Below, piece after piece: positions 6,932-14,131 of a stretch of DNA of 32,516 bases. This DNA comes from UCB3 sp964415605. GTDB taxonomy: Bacteria > Chloroflexota > Anaerolineae > Epilineales > Epilineaceae. The stretch covers positions 1-32,516 of the forward strand of contig CAYQBA010000029.1 of NCBI GenBank assembly GCA_964415605.1, given 5' to 3'. The notes under the pieces were generated by a model. It was given only the letters and a program-made list of their open reading frames with translations. It did not search any database and was not told the DNA's origin. Each line of letters starts with the position of its first letter. Within the stretch, counting starts at the first letter, position 1. A program made the position numbers and the translations under genes.

Positions 6932-7251
6932 TCTTCGCAAGTCCTCTCGAAGTACGCGCTGGTGGCCGTGAAATAGGTGCGGATCACACCATCCTCCCGG
7001 CACACGGCCAGCTCCCCTGTCGTTGGATCGAAGTACACCGTGTCACCGTTTGTGCGCAGACATTCCTCGACACCGGGTCGGTGGCTCGTGACGAAGGCCA
7101 CGGCCAAAGCCTCGTAGGCCAGCATGTCCTTCGCGCCCGGGAACGTGCGGCCATGCTTCTGGAAATGCCTTGCCAGCTGACGCTTGTCGAATCCGATCGG
7201 GTTCGGCAAGATCCGAGCGTCCCTCTCTGAGATCGCGAGGCCCGTGGTCAA
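6928..7251 (-). CDS. Stand-alone polymorphic-toxin-type nuclease domain (BECR-fold-like)
   Basis: About 107 residues. The core runs KRQLARHFQKHGRTFPGAKD, then YEALAVAF, TNGDTVYFDPTTGELAV and DGVIRTYFTATSAYFERTC. The RHFxKHG helix with two His (29, 33), followed by a GDxVxxDxxTGELxV hairpin and the DGVIRTYF strand (Arg91-Thr92), is the pattern of C-terminal RNase toxin domains of contact-dependent and polymorphic toxins with the Barnase-EndoU-ColicinE5/D-RelE-like fold. Normally it is the tip of a large secreted protein; here no delivery domain is attached. An in-frame stop lies directly upstream of the TTG used here, so it is either an intracellular toxin or an orphaned tip. A TATGAT hexamer overlaps the start (7251-7256). 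The start codon is uncertain (a second in-frame TTG is at residue 14). Confidence 0.5.
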   Translation of the reverse strand: MTTGLAISERDARILPNPIGFDKRQLARHFQKHGRTFPGAKDMLAYEALAVAFVTSHRPGVEECLRTNGDTVYFDPTTGELAVCREDGVIRTYFTATSAYFERTCEE

Positions 7252-7474
7252 TCATACCGCAACCGGGCAAGCCGCGCGTCGGGCATCGGGTCGATCAGCC
7301 TGACGGCCAACACTCACGCGCATGTCTTGCGGTCGCTCAAAGAAGACACGGCAGCACGCCTGGACCAGCTGTTCGGCGGGTCCCGAGCGGCGGCGCTCCG
7401 GGTGGGTGTCGCAATCGGTGCCAAACCACCGCCAGAGGGCTGTGCGGGTGGCCTCCACCGGCCGCTTCACAGAG

Positions 7475-7556
7475 TAGGGCGGGTGGGATTCGAACCCACA
7501 CGGGGATCCCCCAGCGGATTTTAAGTCCGCCGCGTCTGCCATTTCGCCACCGCCCC
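7475..7556 (-). tRNA. tRNA-Leu (anticodon UAA)
   Basis: Reading minus, the acceptor stem GGGGCGG pairs with CCGCCCU (one G-U at the base), followed by discriminator A. The D arm is GCG...CGC with the AAATGGCAGA loop. The anticodon arm is GCGGA-CUUAAAA-UCCGC, with UAA at plus-strand 7521-7523. A long GC-rich variable arm (class II, as expected for leucine) and the T arm GUGGG-UUCGAAU-CCCAC complete the cloverleaf. The 3' CCA is not encoded. The 219-bp space between it and the toxin-like gene, and the 233 bp to the next gene, hold nothing else I can identify. Confidence 0.95.
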
Positions 7557-7789
7557 GAGCTGGCACCACGGCCATCGTCGGTCGATTCTAGATCGTGGTC
7601 GATAAGCCGTCAATCAACTCCCGGCCGTAGGCGCGGGCGGACGCGAAGATATCCCGGTGGACGGGTGATTGGGGCGTGCTCGCACGTACGAGATGACGGC
7701 CTTTGACTTCCCCGAACGCGTGTTGCATGCTTTCGCGGGCTTGGTTCTGGCCTATCTCGCCCGATTGTTGACCGGAGAAGACACCGAGG

Positions 7790-8494
7790 ATGGCGCGCGC
7801 AGACCTGTGCAGTGGGGTGGACCCGCGCGAAGTACCACGCTACGGCCTCAACGATGCGGCGTGGTATCTCGCGATCCCGCTTGCCACCTTGCGTTCGTGG
7901 GTGATCGGCCGGTCCTACCCCAAACAAGATGGGACGGCCCACTTCGAGCCACTGATCCAGCTGCCCGGCGGAGCGGATCGTCGCTTGTCTTTCAGCAACT
8001 TGGTCGAAGCCCATGTCCTGCGTTCGCTCCGAACCCACCATGAGGTGCCGATCAAACACGTCCGTGCGGCCCTGACCTACGCCGAGGAGCGGCTGGGCAT
8101 CGACCGCCTGCTCCTCCGGGATGATCTGTTGACCCATACCGGCGACGTGTTCCTGGAGCGGTATGGCGAACTGGTCAACCTGTCGAAGTCGGGCCAGATC
8201 GCCGTCCGGCAGATGCTCGAAGCACACCTGGCCCGCGTCGAGTGGTCGACGGGTGATCCACACCCGAGGCGTCTGTTCCCCTTCTCTCATGGCGGGGTGC
8301 TGGATGCCAGCAAGGTGATCCTGATCGATCCGCGCGTGGCCTTCGGCAAACCGACGATCGCCGGGAAAGGCGTGACGACGGCAGCCTTGGTGCGACGGGT
8401 CAACGCAGGCGAGTCGCTTCAGGATCTGGCGCGCGACTACGATCTCAGCGAGGAGCAGGTCAAGGCGGCAATCCTGTATGAGCGCGCCGCCTGA
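7790..8494 (+). CDS. DUF433 antitoxin with an N-terminal DNA-binding-like domain
   Basis: A 234-residue protein. The N-terminal half has a MerR/HTH-like pattern, YGLNDAAWYLAIPLATLRSWV, followed by LSFSNLVEAHVLRSLR and VPIKHVRAALTYAEERLGI. The C-terminal ~70 residues are a DUF433 domain: VILIDPRVAFGKPTIAGKGV, then TTAALVRRVNAGESLQDLARDYDLSEEQVKAAILYE split across its winged-helix helices. DUF433 proteins are antitoxins for PIN-like toxins. The longer two-domain form is typical of VapC45-linked antitoxins. The ATG at 7790 has GGAGA at 7774-7778. The gene overlaps the downstream PIN-like gene by 17 nt, supporting one coupled operon. It probably represses its own promoter through the N-terminal domain (inference). 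Confidence 0.8.
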   Translation: MARADLCSGVDPREVPRYGLNDAAWYLAIPLATLRSWVIGRSYPKQDGTAHFEPLIQLPGGADRRLSFSNLVEAHVLRSLRTHHEVPIKHVRAALTYAEERLGIDRLLLRDDLLTHTGDVFLERYGELVNLSKSGQIAVRQMLEAHLARVEWSTGDPHPRRLFPFSHGGVLDASKVILIDPRVAFGKPTIAGKGVTTAALVRRVNAGESLQDLARDYDLSEEQVKAAILYERAA

Positions 8495-8954
8495 GTGGGT
8501 CTTCTTCACGGATCGCGACCTCGGCGCGCACATCTTCCCCGATTGCCTCAGGGCCGCTGGCCTTCGGGTCGAGCGGCACGCGGATCATTTCGCCGCCGAC
8601 GCCGCCGACGACGATTGGCTGCCCCAAGTGGCACGGTGGGGGTGGGTGACGCTTTCATGTGATCAACGGATGCTTCGCAGGCCCGTGGAGCAGGATGCAG
8701 TGATGGTGTCTGGCGGACGGGTCTTGATCCTCGTCGGCGCCAATGCGAAGACCACGGACCTGGCAGCCAACTTCGTCAACACGCGCGCGTCCGTTTTTGC
8801 GTTCCTGGCGCGCCATGCCGCACCGTACATCGCCAAGGTGTATCGGCCGTCCGCGGGTCCAGTGCTGCCGGGAGGGGCGCCAGGGAGAATCGCGATGAAG
8901 CTGACGTACGACGAGTGGCGCCGGAGACACAAAGGTGGCGAAGGAGACGCATAG
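8478..8954 (+). CDS. PIN-like toxin (VapC45-type)
   Basis: A 158-residue protein. The start is WVFFTDRDLGAHIFPDCLRA, with an acidic Asp-x-Asp pair at 12/14 as the first catalytic site. It continues VERHADHFAADAADDDWLPQ and ARWGWVTLSCDQRML, with the second acidic site in SCD. This matches the compact PIN-like domain used with DUF433 antitoxins. No frameshift is present, unlike the other PIN toxin in the window. The predicted activity is endoribonuclease, bacteriostatic when free of antitoxin. The C-terminal ~35 residues (PGGAPGRIAMKLTYDEWRRR...) are basic and less conserved. It overlaps the DUF433 gene by 17 nt; the 88 bp that follow lead into a separate promoter. Confidence 0.75.
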   Translation: MSAPPEWVFFTDRDLGAHIFPDCLRAAGLRVERHADHFAADAADDDWLPQVARWGWVTLSCDQRMLRRPVEQDAVMVSGGRVLILVGANAKTTDLAANFVNTRASVFAFLARHAAPYIAKVYRPSAGPVLPGGAPGRIAMKLTYDEWRRRHKGGEGDA

Positions 8955-9028
8955 CGTGCTGACGCCATCGGTCGCGGCCCATCGCACGCGCTTCCCCCCA
9001 GCCTAGTCTTCCGTCGCCCCCAAGACGA

Positions 9029-9034
9029 TATAAT
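9029..9034 (+). promoter_or_regulatory. Predicted -10 box of the two-component/protease operon
   Basis: A perfect TATAAT lies 8 nt before the ATG at 9043 in otherwise GC-rich DNA, with no ribosome binding site in the gap. This predicts transcription starting at or within 2-3 nt of the start codon. No clear -35 consensus is visible. Confidence 0.6.
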
Positions 9035-9042
9035 CACTCCCC

Positions 9043-10518
9043 ATGACCACCGAGATCCTCCGCGACCTCGCCGGGCGGGCCGTGCCGGCGCGGCGCGTGG
9101 TCGATGCCGTCAAGCGCCTGCGCTGGGCGCTGCCCCTGGGCATCGCGCTCACCGTCGTCGTGCACCAGGCGTGGGAGTCGCTGGCGTACGAGACGTGGAG
9201 CCCCCTCGAGCGCTTCCTCGAGGGCGTCCTGATCTACGGCGTCGTCGGCCCCCTCGTCACCTACTGGACCCTCGACTGGATCGCCCGCGCCATCGAGACC
9301 CGCGAGGCCATCGAGGCCCGCGTGCGGCGCGGCGAACGCTACCTCGCCAGCATCACCAGCGGCTCCGCCGACGCCATCTTCAGCCTCGACACCGAGGACA
9401 TCGTGCAGACCTGGAACCGCGGCGCCGAGGAGATCTTCGGCTACCCGCCAGAGACCATCATCGGCCAGCACGTGTCCATCCTCGTCCCCGAGAGCCTGCG
9501 CCGGCGCGGCGACCTCGCCAGCATCCGCGACCGCCTCTTCGCCGACGGCTTCGTGCGCGGCTACCGCACCCGGCGCCTCACCCACGACGGCCGCGAGGTC
9601 GACGTCGAGCTCACCCAGACCCTGCTGCGCGGCGAGGACGGCGGCATCATCGGCTCGTCCGTCATCCTGCGCGACGAGACCGACCGCATCGCCGCCGAGA
9701 CCGCCGTCCGCCGCCTGAACCAAGAGCTCGAAGCCCGCGTCGCCGAGCGCACCCGCCAGCTCGAGGCCGCCAGCGAGGCCCTGCGCGCCAACAACGCCGC
9801 CCTCGTCGACGCCAACCACGAGCTCAAGCAGCTCGACGCCCTCAAGGACGAGTTCGTCGACCTCGTGAGCCACGAGCTGCGCGCGCCGCTGACCAACATC
9901 AACGCGTCGGTCGAGCTCCTCTTGTCCAACGGCCAGCCCGACGCCGCCCGCCAGAAGCTCGAGATCATCGGTCAGGAGGCGTCGCGCCTCACCCGGCTCG
10001 TGCAGGGCGTGCTGGACATCAGCCGCATCGGCGCCGGCCGGCTCAAGCTGCTCAAGGCCCCGGCCGACCCCGCGGACCTCTGCCGCACCGCGCTCATGCA
10101 GCTCGGCGCCGCCGACCGCGACTGGCACGTCCACATCGCCCCCGGCGCCCCGCCCGTGCTGGCCGACGCCGACCGCGTGGTCCAGGTGCTCGGCAACCTC
10201 CTCTCGAACGCCGTCAAGTACTCCCCCGCCGCCAGCCGGATCGACCTGACGGTGAGCCCCGCGCCAGGCGGGGCGGACGTGCTGTTCTCGGTCACCAACC
10301 AGGGCGTCGGCATCCCCGCGGAGGAGGTCGATCGTATCTTCGAGCGCTTCCACCGCGTCGAACGCCACGACGCGCGCGAGACCTACGGCCACGGGCTGGG
10401 GCTGTACATCGCGCGCAAGATCGTCGAGGCCCACGGCGGCCGGATCTGGGTCGAGACCACGCCCGGCGCCGGCGCCACGTTCCTGTTCACCTTGCCAAGG
10501 GCCCCCGAGGAGCCATGA
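9043..10518 (+). CDS. PAS-domain sensor histidine kinase
   Basis: A 491-residue membrane kinase. Two hydrophobic segments (about 28-40 and 60-80) are followed by a PAS domain (about 97-215: DAIFSLDTEDIVQTWNRGAE, then IFGYPPETIIGQ). A coiled coil rich in Glu/Arg/Ala (220-268) leads to the dimerisation and phosphoacceptor helix FVDLVSHELRAPLTN with His277, and to an ATPase domain with the N box NLLSNAVKYSP, the G1 box GVGIP and the G2 block GHGLGLYIARKIVEAHGG. It autophosphorylates on His277 and passes the phosphate to the response regulator, whose ATG overlaps its stop (ATGA at 10515-10518). The short N-terminus without a periplasmic loop suggests that sensing is through PAS or the membrane. 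The signal is unknown. Confidence 0.92.
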   Translation: MTTEILRDLAGRAVPARRVVDAVKRLRWALPLGIALTVVVHQAWESLAYETWSPLERFLEGVLIYGVVGPLVTYWTLDWIARAIETREAIEARVRRGERYLASITSGSADAIFSLDTEDIVQTWNRGAEEIFGYPPETIIGQHVSILVPESLRRRGDLASIRDRLFADGFVRGYRTRRLTHDGREVDVELTQTLLRGEDGGIIGSSVILRDETDRIAAETAVRRLNQELEARVAERTRQLEAASEALRANNAALVDANHELKQLDALKDEFVDLVSHELRAPLTNINASVELLLSNGQPDAARQKLEIIGQEASRLTRLVQGVLDISRIGAGRLKLLKAPADPADLCRTALMQLGAADRDWHVHIAPGAPPVLADADRVVQVLGNLLSNAVKYSPAASRIDLTVSPAPGGADVLFSVTNQGVGIPAEEVDRIFERFHRVERHDARETYGHGLGLYIARKIVEAHGGRIWVETTPGAGATFLFTLPRAPEEP

Positions 10519-11225
10519 ACCACAACCCGAGCGCCGGCAAGCCGGCGAGCATCCTGGTCATCGACGACGACGCCAACCTGCTGCGGCTGCTGCGCGAGTC
10601 GCTCGAGAGCGCCGGCTATCAGGTGCTGGACGCCGGCAACGGCCTGGACGGCATCAAGCAGCTGTACGCCGGCCGGCCGGACCTCGTGGTGCTGGACGTC
10701 ATGATGCCGCGCATGGACGGCTGGGAGACCCTCGCCCGCATCCGCGAGATGTCGGAAGTGCCGGTGATCATGCTGACGGCCCGCGACGACGAGGCCGACC
10801 GCCTGCGCGGCTTCGAGCTCGGCGCCGACGACTACGTCACCAAGCCGTTCTCGCTGGCCGAGCTCACCGCCCGGGCCCGCGCCGTCCTGGCCCGCGCCAA
10901 CCGCGCCGGCGGCGGTGCCAGCACGCCGCCGCTCGTGGTCGGCGACCTGGTCATCGACTTCGGCTCCCGGCGCGTGCTCAAGCACGCCGAGCCGCTCCTG
11001 CTCACCCCTACGGAGTACCGCCTGCTGGCGACCCTCGCGGAGCACATCGGCCGCACGCTCAGCCACGAACAGCTCCTCGAGCGGGTGTGGGGCCCGGAGT
11101 ACGTCGACGAGCCCGGCTACATCAAGCGCTACATCTGGTACCTGCGCCAAAAGGTCGAGGACGACCCGGCCCACCCGCGCTACGTCGAGACGGTGCGCGG
11201 CTTCGGGTACCGGCTGGCGAAGTGA
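10515..11225 (+). CDS. OmpR/PhoB-type response regulator
   Basis: A 236-residue protein. The receiver domain (12-125) has the acidic cluster DDD at 17-19, phosphoacceptor Asp61 in VVLDVMMPRMDGW, Thr88 in IMLTARD and Lys110 in DDYVTKPFS. The C-terminal winged-helix domain (about 140-235) carries LLLTPTEYRLLATLAEHIGR, LLERVWGPEYVDE and the wing HPRYVETVRGFGYRL. It is the partner of the kinase just upstream. Its stop overlaps the GTG of the exported subtilase (GTGA at 11222-11225), so the protease is translated as the third member of the operon and may be an output or a feedback element of the system. Confidence 0.94.
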   Translation: MNHNPSAGKPASILVIDDDANLLRLLRESLESAGYQVLDAGNGLDGIKQLYAGRPDLVVLDVMMPRMDGWETLARIREMSEVPVIMLTARDDEADRLRGFELGADDYVTKPFSLAELTARARAVLARANRAGGGASTPPLVVGDLVIDFGSRRVLKHAEPLLLTPTEYRLLATLAEHIGRTLSHEQLLERVWGPEYVDEPGYIKRYIWYLRQKVEDDPAHPRYVETVRGFGYRLAK

Positions 11226-12553
11226 GTCGCCGAATCCGTCTGGCGGCGGCGCTCGCCTGCGCCCTGGCCGCCGCGCCCCTGCCGCTCACGGCATCGGGAC
11301 CGCGCCCCGGGTCGCCCCCGCTTCGTGCGACGCCTGAGCCGCCGATCGCCGTCATCGTCGTCCTCGCCGTCCCCGGCGACCCGGTCACGCCGGCGCCCGC
11401 CGCCATCGCGGACATCCAGACCGCCGTCCTGACCGCCGTCGGTCCGGACGCGTTCCGCCCCAGCCGCCGCTACCGCGCCATCCCCGCCCTGGCCGGCCGC
11501 GCCACCGCCGCCGGCCTGGCCCGCCTGGCCCGCCACCCCGCCGTCCGGGCGGTCAGCCCCGACCTGCCCGGCTCCGGCGGGCTCGACTCCAGCGTCCCGT
11601 TCATCCACGCCGGCGCCGCCAACGTCGGTCCGCTCGACGGCCGCGGCGTGCGCATCGCCGTCGTCGACACCGGCGTCGACGTCGACCACCCCGACCTCGA
11701 AGGCCGCGTGGTGGCCGAGGCCTGCTTCGTCAACCTGCCGCCCGGCTGCCCGCCGCCGCCGCACCCCGCCGACGACGACCACGGGCATGGGACCAACGTC
11801 GCCGGGATCGTCGCATCGCGCGGGCGGGTGGCGCCGCCGGGCGTGGCGCCGGGAGCGGCCATCGTCGCCGTCAAGGTGATGAACGACCAGAACCGCTTCC
11901 TGACCTCCGACGTGCTGGCCGGCCTCGACTGGCTCATCGGCCGCCCCGACGTGCGCGCCGTCAACCTCAGCCTCGGCACCGACGCCACCTACGCCGGGAC
12001 GTGCGACGAGGCCGACGCCAACACGCTGGCCTTTGCCGCGGCCATCCGCCGCCTCCGCGCCCAGGGGACGCTCGTCGTCGCGGCCTCGCTCAACGGCCGC
12101 CTGGCGGACCGCATGACCGCGCCGGCGTGCGTGCGCGACGCGATCGCGGTCGGGGCCGTCTACGACGGGGACTTCGGCCCGCATGCCGCGGCCGGCTGCA
12201 CCGACGCGCTCACGGGGCCGGACGTCGTAGCGTGCTTCACGAACGGCGGCCCGGCGCTCGACATGTGGGCACCGGGGGTGGGCATCACGTCGACCGGCCG
12301 CGGCGGCGGGCGGTCGACCTTCACCGGCACGTCGCAGGCCGCGCCGCACGTCGCCGGCGCCCTGGCGCTGCTCGCCCAGGCCCACCCGGGCCTGCCGCCG
12401 GCGGCGATCGATCGCCTGCTGGCGCTGGGCGGTCGGCCGGTCCGCGACCCCCGCACCGGGCTCACGCGCCCCCGCCTCGACGCCGCCGCCACGCTGGGCC
12501 TGGCGGCGCGCTGGCCGGTGATCGCCTGGCTGCCGGCGCTGGGGCGCGAGTAG
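11222..12553 (+). CDS. Exported subtilisin-like (S8) serine protease
   Basis: 443 residues from a GTG that overlaps the regulator's stop. An N-terminal signal peptide (RRIRLAAALACALAAAPL) is followed by a short propeptide-like region to about residue 125. The catalytic triad is complete: Asp149 in VVDTGVDVDHPD, His189 in HGHGTNVAG and Ser371 in FTGTSQAAPHVAG, with oxyanion Asn291. Two Cys pairs in the catalytic domain (168/176 and 326/338) may form disulfides. The chain ends WPVIAWLPALGRE, a W-L-P ending shared with two other exported proteins in this window. It should act outside the membrane on peptide or protein substrates. Coupling to a two-component system is unusual for a secreted protease and suggests condition-dependent production. 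Confidence 0.92.
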   Translation: MSRRIRLAAALACALAAAPLPLTASGPRPGSPPLRATPEPPIAVIVVLAVPGDPVTPAPAAIADIQTAVLTAVGPDAFRPSRRYRAIPALAGRATAAGLARLARHPAVRAVSPDLPGSGGLDSSVPFIHAGAANVGPLDGRGVRIAVVDTGVDVDHPDLEGRVVAEACFVNLPPGCPPPPHPADDDHGHGTNVAGIVASRGRVAPPGVAPGAAIVAVKVMNDQNRFLTSDVLAGLDWLIGRPDVRAVNLSLGTDATYAGTCDEADANTLAFAAAIRRLRAQGTLVVAASLNGRLADRMTAPACVRDAIAVGAVYDGDFGPHAAAGCTDALTGPDVVACFTNGGPALDMWAPGVGITSTGRGGGRSTFTGTSQAAPHVAGALALLAQAHPGLPPAAIDRLLALGGRPVRDPRTGLTRPRLDAAATLGLAARWPVIAWLPALGRE

Positions 12554-12673
12554 CGGCGGTCAGCGGGATCGCGGGGACGAGCGGGGGCTACTCGGGCGCC
12601 GGCGGTTGGGGGGAAGAGCCAGCCCGAAGCCCCCGTCGAGCACATCCGGCGACGCAAGCCCGGGGAACAAGAA

Positions 12674-12704
12674 ACGGGGCGGGCGACTTGGTCGCCCGCC
12701 CCGT
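12674..12704 (-). terminator. Strong hairpin terminator of the small exported-protein gene
   Basis: A perfect 14-bp inverted repeat, ACGGGGCGGGCGAC / GTCGCCCGCCCCGT, with a 3-nt loop. In the minus direction it is followed by TTTCTTGTT, a U-rich tail, and lies 32 nt after the stop of the gene ending at 12736. In the plus direction there is no U tract, although it may still halt readthrough from the subtilase gene, which ends 120 nt away. Confidence 0.8.
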
Positions 12705-12735
12705 CGATTGTCGTTGGATACCGACTGCGCCCGCC

Positions 12736-13206
12736 TCAGCGGCCCGACGCGTACGACCGCTGCACGAAGACGTTGATGCGGAGCATCGCGGCGTTGTAGC
12801 CGGCCTTCTCGTCGGTGACCGAGTCCGCCAGGGCCGCCGGGTCGCCGCACGCCACGGCCGCGGCGGCCGCCATGCGCTCGACCGACTGCGTCATCTGCGT
12901 GTTGGCGCTGACCAGGGCGCGCGGGGCGTTCTCGCCCGTCCCGCGCAGGTCGGCGGCGATCGACACGCCGCGGCGCGCCAGCTCGGCCATCTGATCACCA
13001 CACGCCAGCTCCGGCTTGGACAGGGCGGCGGCGGCGGTCATCTCGAGATCGCTGACCCAGGCATTGGCCTGCGGCACCAAGTCCTTCATGCCCGCGCGGT
13101 AGTCGCTGGGGCTGGCTGCGGCGATGCCGTTGGACGTCACGAACGCGCCGGCCAGGAACGTGGTCACCAGGGCGGCCTTCAACTTCTGGTTCATCATCGG
13201 GTTCAT
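12736..13206 (-). CDS. Small exported protein of unknown function
   Basis: 156 residues from the ATG at 13206, preceded by AAGGAGCT at 13214-13221. The N-terminus MNPMMNQKLKAALVTTFLAG followed by AFVTSNGIAAASP is a signal peptide with probable cleavage after AAA. The mature part is mostly Ala-rich helix with two Cys (in LACGDQM and VACGDPA), which could form one disulfide, and a C-terminal INVFVQRSYASGR. Predicted to be an extracytoplasmic helical protein; I do not recognise a family. It is monocistronic: it has its own ribosome site and a strong terminator. A TACTGT hexamer 15 nt upstream of the ATG, just before the ribosome site, is a possible -10 box. Confidence 0.75.
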   Translation of the reverse strand: MNPMMNQKLKAALVTTFLAGAFVTSNGIAAASPSDYRAGMKDLVPQANAWVSDLEMTAAAALSKPELACGDQMAELARRGVSIAADLRGTGENAPRALVSANTQMTQSVERMAAAAAVACGDPAALADSVTDEKAGYNAAMLRINVFVQRSYASGR

Positions 13207-13400
13207 GTTCAGTAGCTCCTTACAGTAGTGGTCCCGATCAGTACGAGATGTACAACACCAGTTTATCCGCCCAGGTTCGATCGTGCTTGACGTTGGGGCG
13301 GCGATGTGGCGACGGTTCGCTGGCCTCCGGCTGTCAGGTGGCTGACGAGCGGCTGACGGCAGGCGGGCGCGGAGGTGGCCGTGCGCGGCCATGCCGCGCG

Positions 13401-13973
13401 TCATCCCGCCCGATCGTACGCCTGCTTGAGCCAGCCGAGCACCTCGGCGTCGACGTCGTCGACGGTGGCGAGCCGGACGCGGTGCGAGCACATCCCCCCC
13501 CAGATGTCGCCGCCCTCGAGCCGGCCGGCCGGCTCGGCGCCCTTGAGGTTGAGCCCGAGGTCCATGCGGTCCTTGGTGCTGGGCTGCACCAGCGCGAACT
13601 GCTTCTTGCGGCGCAGGCTGACGTTGGCCTTCTTGGGGGCGATCTCGACATCCGGCCCGAACGCCGCAGCGGCGGCCACGAGCTTGTCGTAGATCGGCCT
13701 GAGGCCCGCCTTGCCGCCGGCGTACTGCGTGGCCACGAGGTCGTCGCCGGCCGGCGGCGGCGTCGCGGCCGACTCCTCGCGGAAGATCAAGGCCACGGTG
13801 TTGGCGAAGCCATGCGACATGCCGTGCTCGCCCTTGAGCAGCTTGAGCATGTCGCCGTGCTTCTCGAGCTTGCTGGCGGCGAGGATCTCGAACCACTGCT
13901 CGATGGGCTTGCCGGTCTTCTCGGGCAGGTTGGCGATCATCGTCTGCACCTGCGGGTCGTCGCGGTAGGCCAT
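13401..13973 (-). CDS. DUF4287/DUF5655 domain protein
   Basis: 190 residues. The N-terminal ~70 are a DUF4287 domain: MIANLPEKTGKPIEQWFEIL, then LKLLKGEHGMSHGFANTVAL. The C-terminal ~110 are DUF5655-like: AGLRPIYDKLVAAAAAFG, IAPKKANVSLRRKKQFALVQ, KDRMDLGLNLKG and a closing DVDAEVLGWLKQAYDRAG. The family is widespread, cytoplasmic and of unknown function, often annotated as a possible transport-associated or nucleic-acid-related protein without proof. AAGGAG lies 7 nt before the ATG. Its neighbours (recD upstream on the same strand, 158 bp away) do not indicate a role. Confidence 0.85.
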   Translation of the reverse strand: MAYRDDPQVQTMIANLPEKTGKPIEQWFEILAASKLEKHGDMLKLLKGEHGMSHGFANTVALIFREESAATPPPAGDDLVATQYAGGKAGLRPIYDKLVAAAAAFGPDVEIAPKKANVSLRRKKQFALVQPSTKDRMDLGLNLKGAEPAGRLEGGDIWGGMCSHRVRLATVDDVDAEVLGWLKQAYDRAG

Positions 13974-14027
13974 GGCTTGCTCCTTGGTTCAGGGTGGAAG
14001 TCGGATGACGTGGTTTGGAGGATCGGC

Positions 14028-14055
14028 GCCGTGCGCCGCGCCTGAGGCGCACGGC
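14028..14055. repeat. Perfect 10-bp inverted repeat between recD and the DUF4287 gene
   Basis: GCCGTGCGCC and GGCGCACGGC flank an 8-nt loop (GCGCCTGA), which can itself form a shorter alternative stem. There is no U tract on either side, so it is either a poor intrinsic terminator for recD or an operator/attenuator for the gene that starts 54 nt further on at 13973. Confidence 0.5.
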
Positions 14056-14131
14056 GATCTTAGAACAGGCGTTCGGATGCGTCAAGGCACGTCGAAGCCA
14101 TGCGCATGCTGCCCTACGCCATCCGCCCCGC

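Noticed and set aside
7252..7575. A 107-codon minus frame upstream of the toxin-like gene, considered as its missing N-terminal part
   Set aside because: It runs through the whole tRNA-Leu gene and has no recognisable secretion or delivery motif.
9034..10434. A 466-codon open frame on the minus strand
   Set aside because: Exact antisense of the histidine kinase, whose motifs are complete.
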